Part shown: piece after piece, positions 29,910-32,121 of the stretch
Layout: each line of letters begins with the position of its first letter
Numbering within the stretch: position 1 is the first letter of the stretch
DNA from: Pseudomonadota bacterium
GTDB taxonomy: Bacteria; Pseudomonadota; Alphaproteobacteria; Rhizobiales; Methylopilaceae
Direction: 5' to 3'
NCBI GenBank assembly: GCA_023388965.1
Contig: JAEWFF010000012.1
Span: forward strand, 1 to 32,121
DNA: 32,121 nucleotides
The notes under the pieces: model-generated
The model's database searches: none
The model's input: the letters and a program-made list of their open reading frames with translations, nothing else
What the model was told of the DNA's origin: nothing
Position numbers and translations under genes: made by a program

Positions 29910-30610
29910 GAGGCATGCGCGATTTCGTTCGTAATCTTCCCGTCTTCGCCGGCCTGTCCGAGCGCGATCTGGACGATCTTCTGCGTGAAATGCAGATCGT
30001 CCGCTATGCGAAAGGCGCCGCCGTCTTCGAGCAGGGCGAGCCTGCGAGAAGCTTTTTCCTGTTGCAGCAGGGCCATCTGCGCGTCGTGAAGGTCACGCCC
30101 GAAGGGCGTCAGGTCGTCGTGCGCTATGTCGTTCCCGGCGATATTTTCGGCGTTGCGATGGCGTTCGGCCGCGACACCTATCCGGCGACGGCCGCCGCGG
30201 TCGCGGAGAGTGTCTCGCTGGTGTGGCCGTCCGCCGCCTGGCCGCGCCTTGTGAACAGATATCCGCAGCTTGCCATGAACACGCTGCATGCGGTCGGCGG
30301 CCGTCTTTACGAGGCCCATGACCGCGTGGTCGAGGCATCGACGGAGCGGGTCGAACTGCGCGTAGCCCATGCCCTGCTGCGGCTGGCGGCGCAATCGCCG
30401 TCGCAAACGCGGATCGAACTGCCAGTCTCGCGGCAGGATCTTGCCGAAATGGCGGGGACGACCCTCTTCACCGTGAGCCGGATCCTGAAATCCTGGCAGG
30501 GGCGCGGCTTCGTGATCAGCGGCCGCCAGCGCGTCACGGTGCTCGATGTCGGGGCGCTGCGCGCGCTGGCCGGAGAGGGCAGGTCAATGGATGACGAGCC
30601 CGGCCGATGA
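29906..30610 (+). CDS. Crp/Fnr family transcription regulator, Dnr-like (copy 2)
   Basis: A 234-aa regulator with an N-terminal sensor fold (about residues 10-125), a dimer helix and a C-terminal winged helix whose recognition region is SRQDLAEMAGTTLFTVSRIL. It has no cysteine at all, so it is not an Fe-S FNR. A heme/NO sensor of the Dnr type, or a cyclic-nucleotide-like domain without a redox metal, fits better. ATG 29906 overlaps the ubiX stop by 4 bp; ATG 29915 is an alternative. MoaB/MogA follows with another 4-bp overlap. It shares the FTVSRIL helix with the regulator at 21187-21885, so both may bind the same TTG-N8-CAA sites. Embedding a regulator in ubiD-ubiX suggests feedback on the anaerobic programme. 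Confidence 0.85.
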   Translation: MRGMRDFVRNLPVFAGLSERDLDDLLREMQIVRYAKGAAVFEQGEPARSFFLLQQGHLRVVKVTPEGRQVVVRYVVPGDIFGVAMAFGRDTYPATAAAVAESVSLVWPSAAWPRLVNRYPQLAMNTLHAVGGRLYEAHDRVVEASTERVELRVAHALLRLAAQSPSQTRIELPVSRQDLAEMAGTTLFTVSRILKSWQGRGFVISGRQRVTVLDVGALRALAGEGRSMDDEPGR

Positions 30611-31149
30611 GCAGCACGCCCTCTCATGCGCGCATCGGCATCCTGACCGTCTCGGACCGCGCCGCCAGCCTGATGTATGAGGACCAGAGCGGCCCCGCGA
30701 TCCGCGATGTCCTGACGGAAATTCTCAGCACGCCCTGGGCGGCGGTGATGCATGTCGTGCCGGACGGCGTCGAAAGCGTGCGCGATGCGATTGTCGATCT
30801 CGTGGATTCAGAGAAATGCGATCTCGTTCTGACCACCGGTGGCACCGGCCCCGCTTTGCGCGATCTCACCCCCGAAGCGACCGAGGCCGCCTGCGAGAAG
30901 ATGCTGCCGGGATTCGGCGAACTGATGCGGATACGCAATCTCGAGCATGTTCCGACCGCCATCCTCTCGCGGCAGACGGCCGGAATCCGGGGCCGGGCAC
31001 TGGTCGTCAATCTTCCGGGGCGGCCGTCCTCGATCCGCTCTTCGCTTCTGGCGATCTTCGGAGCCGTGCCCTATTGCCTCGATCTGATCGGGGCCGCGCG
31101 GCTGGAAACGGTGGCGGAGATCGTGCGCGCCTGGCGCCCGCCGTCCTGA
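30607..31149 (+). CDS. MoaB/MogA family molybdenum cofactor protein
   Basis: A 180-aa MoCF-domain protein. Family motifs are IGILTVSDRAA at the N-terminus, TTGGTGPALRDLTPEAT in the middle and VVNLPGRPSSIRSS near the C-terminus. MogA-type proteins adenylylate molybdopterin before molybdenum insertion; short MoaB forms can be equivalent. The domain cannot tell MogA from MoaB. ATG 30607 overlaps the regulator stop by 4 bp, ending the ubiD-ubiX-regulator-moaB operon. The cofactor would serve molybdoenzymes such as nitrate reductase, none of which is in this window. Confidence 0.9.
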   Translation: MSSTPSHARIGILTVSDRAASLMYEDQSGPAIRDVLTEILSTPWAAVMHVVPDGVESVRDAIVDLVDSEKCDLVLTTGGTGPALRDLTPEATEAACEKMLPGFGELMRIRNLEHVPTAILSRQTAGIRGRALVVNLPGRPSSIRSSLLAIFGAVPYCLDLIGAARLETVAEIVRAWRPPS

Positions 31150-31155
31150 AACGGA

Positions 31156-31181
31156 AACGGCCCCGCAAGGGGCCGTTCTTT
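31156..31181. terminator. Strong intrinsic terminator hairpin
   Basis: AACGGCCCC (31156-31164), a GCAA tetraloop and GGGGCCGTT (31169-31177) are followed by CTTT. It lies 6 bp after the MoaB/MogA stop and 21 bp before the end of the convergent pseudoazurin gene, so it probably ends both transcripts. Confidence 0.85.
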
Positions 31182-31202
31182 GCTGCGCCATGTGGCGCTC
31201 TT

Positions 31203-31652
31203 TTAAAGGCCGCCCGCCGCAAGCGCGGCCTCAATGCGCTTCTTGGCGGTCGGCGGGTGCTTGGCTGCCTTGAACGCCTCGACATTGGCGGGATTGTCGC
31301 CGACCTGAATGACGCCGACCATGCCCATCGCATAGTGCGGAAGGCATTTGTAGCCATACAGGCCCTCGGTCTGGAGGGTGACGCTGAACTCCTCGTTGAC
31401 CTTGCCTTTCCACATTTCGGCGCCTTCGGGGATCAAGCCCTTCATGCTCTCGGTGTTGTGCGTCTTGTCCGTGGGCACGAATGTCACCGTGTCGCCCGGC
31501 GCGACCTTCACGAAAGCAGGCTCGAACACCATGGTCTGCCCATCGGAGCCCTTGTTGAGCATCTTGACCTGATGATCGGCGGCCAGAGCCGGCGCGGCCG
31601 TCGTCAGAGCCCAGCCCATCGCCACCGCCAGAACCGCTTTCGAGAGTTTCAT
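31203..31652 (-). CDS. Pseudoazurin, type 1 blue copper protein
   Basis: A 149-aa periplasmic cupredoxin. The signal peptide MKLSKAVLAVAMGWALTTAAPALA is cleaved near residue 24. Copper ligands are H65 (TDKTHNTE), C103 and H106 (YKCLPHYAMGM) and M111; the spacing of 38, 3 and 5 residues equals the classical pseudoazurin set. It carries electrons to NirK. ATG 31652 has AGGAGG upstream. Dnr-type sites lie at 31707-31720 and 31802-31815. It is encoded away from nirK but inside the same cluster. Confidence 0.96.
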   Translation of the reverse strand: MKLSKAVLAVAMGWALTTAAPALAADHQVKMLNKGSDGQTMVFEPAFVKVAPGDTVTFVPTDKTHNTESMKGLIPEGAEMWKGKVNEEFSVTLQTEGLYGYKCLPHYAMGMVGVIQVGDNPANVEAFKAAKHPPTAKKRIEAALAAGGL

Positions 31653-31706
31653 TTTTACCTCCTGTGAGAATGGAGACCTAGGTAACGTAGATGTGCCCAC
31701 GCTCCT

Positions 31707-31720
31707 TTGCGGCAGATCAA
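31707..31720 (-). promoter_or_regulatory. Dnr/FNR-type site before pseudoazurin
   Basis: TTGCGGCAGATCAA fits TTG-N8-CAA, with an FNR-like right half. A minus-strand start site near 31672 would leave a leader of about 20 bases to the pseudoazurin ATG at 31652, a good class II geometry. Confidence 0.65.
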
Positions 31721-31801
31721 TGATCCGACAGTTCCAATGTTCACAAGGCTTCCTGCGTCAAAAACGCTCAACCCGCGCCCGATACGCACAATTCCGTAAG
31801 G

Positions 31802-31815
31802 TTGCGGCAGCGCAA
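31802..31815 (+). promoter_or_regulatory. Dnr/NnrR-type site upstream of oxc
   Basis: TTGCGGCAGCGCAA has perfectly matched arms TTGCG and CGCAA. A plus-strand start site near 31850 would give a leader of about 70 bases to the oxc ATG at 31920. It could also act on pseudoazurin from further away (minus-strand start near 31767). It is 82 bp from the better-placed pseudoazurin site. Confidence 0.5.
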
Positions 31816-31919
31816 GGAAGGCTGGCCTCCGATCGCTATTCTCATCCGGGATGGGCATTGCCGTCTCCACGGCCGACGCCCGCTGTCTGCACGATAGGAA
31901 CGGATTGGGAGAGAGCGTC

Positions 31920-32121
31920 ATGACGACTGCGGAGAAGGTACGTGAGACGGAAGCGGCCGGCGCCGAACAGGAGCTGACGGATGGCTTTCATCTGGTCATC
32001 GATGCGCTGAAGCTGAACGGCATCAACACGATCTACGGCGTTCCGGGCATTCCGATCACCGATCTCGGCCGCCTGGCGCAGGCCGAAGGCATGCGGGTGA
32101 TCTCGTTCCGCCACGAGCAGA
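31920..32121 (+). CDS. oxc: Oxalyl-CoA decarboxylase, N-terminal fragment
   Basis: The first 67 codons run off the right edge. The translation contains ELTDGFHLVIDALKLNGINT, IYGVPGIPITDLGRLAQAEG and RVISFRHEQ, the N-terminal TPP-binding domain typical of oxalyl-CoA decarboxylase, including the family's conserved glutamate in the FRHEQ segment. The enzyme decarboxylates oxalyl-CoA to formyl-CoA and CO2 using thiamine diphosphate. ATG 31920 has GGGAGAG upstream. Its partner formyl-CoA transferase is not visible here. A perfect Dnr-type site sits 105 bp before the start. Confidence 0.9.
   Translation, partial: MTTAEKVRETEAAGAEQELTDGFHLVIDALKLNGINTIYGVPGIPITDLGRLAQAEGMRVISFRHEQ

Noticed and set aside
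1..32121. Insertion sequences, CRISPR arrays, tRNA or integrase genes marking a mobile island
   Set aside because: No transposase or integrase frame, no spaced repeat array, and no tRNA-like sequence was seen. The only repeats are short hairpins and the nirV leader duplication.
1..32121. nar, nap or nos genes completing denitrification
   Set aside because: No frame shows molybdopterin oxidoreductase, NapB or NosZ motifs. Only nitrite and NO reduction are encoded here.

Overview
The window is high-GC DNA with tightly packed operons whose genes often overlap by 4 bp. Its content points to an alphaproteobacterium, probably of the Hyphomicrobiales, that respires nitrite when oxygen is scarce. 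It carries copper nitrite reductase NirK with pseudoazurin, a cytochrome-c-dependent NO reductase (norCBQD with norEF), NirV and three NnrS proteins. It also has oxygen-independent versions of several essential pathways: HemN for heme, class III ribonucleotide reductase, and UbiT/U/V with UbiD/UbiX for ubiquinone. The class is inferred from gene content only; no rRNA is present. No nitrate reductase or N2O reductase gene lies in the window.

Layout. 3-188 is the end of an acyl-CoA synthetase-like gene. 299-6289 (minus) is an operon of TonB-dependent receptor, ABC binding protein, permease, ATPase and NnrS. 6544-7389 (minus) is a nitrilase-family amidohydrolase. 7463-10079 (plus) holds a second nnrS, a DUF2249 gene and a distant NnrS-like membrane protein. 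10057-11403 (minus) is hemN. 11495-12372 (minus) is norEF, divergent from norCBQD at 12599-17195. 17416-19906 (plus) is nirK, nirV and an unknown four-helix membrane protein. 19861-21030 (minus) is a third nnrS, divergent from a Crp/Fnr regulator at 21187-21885. 22007-24878 (plus) is the anaerobic ribonucleotide reductase set, in which the glycyl-radical loop is encoded by a separate 62-aa gene. 24856-27648 (minus) is ubiT-ubiU-ubiV plus a 118-aa unknown. 27757-31149 (plus) is ubiD, ubiX, a second Crp/Fnr regulator and a MoaB/MogA gene. 31203-31652 (minus) is pseudoazurin. 31920 to the end is the start of oxalyl-CoA decarboxylase.

Twelve 14-bp sites of the form TTG-N8-CAA sit in front of nearly every transcription unit. 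With the two encoded Crp/Fnr proteins, neither of which has the cysteine set of an Fe-S FNR, they suggest that the cluster is one anaerobic/NO-responsive regulon of the Dnr/NnrR type. One perfect site lies in front of the oxalate gene at the right edge.

Most notable points: the split class III ribonucleotide reductase, the shared regulatory sites, the TonB/ABC/NnrS operon of unknown substrate, and several small or membrane proteins of unknown function embedded in denitrification and anaerobic-quinone operons. No stretch longer than 300 bases lacks a gene. No tRNA, rRNA, insertion sequence or CRISPR array was seen.
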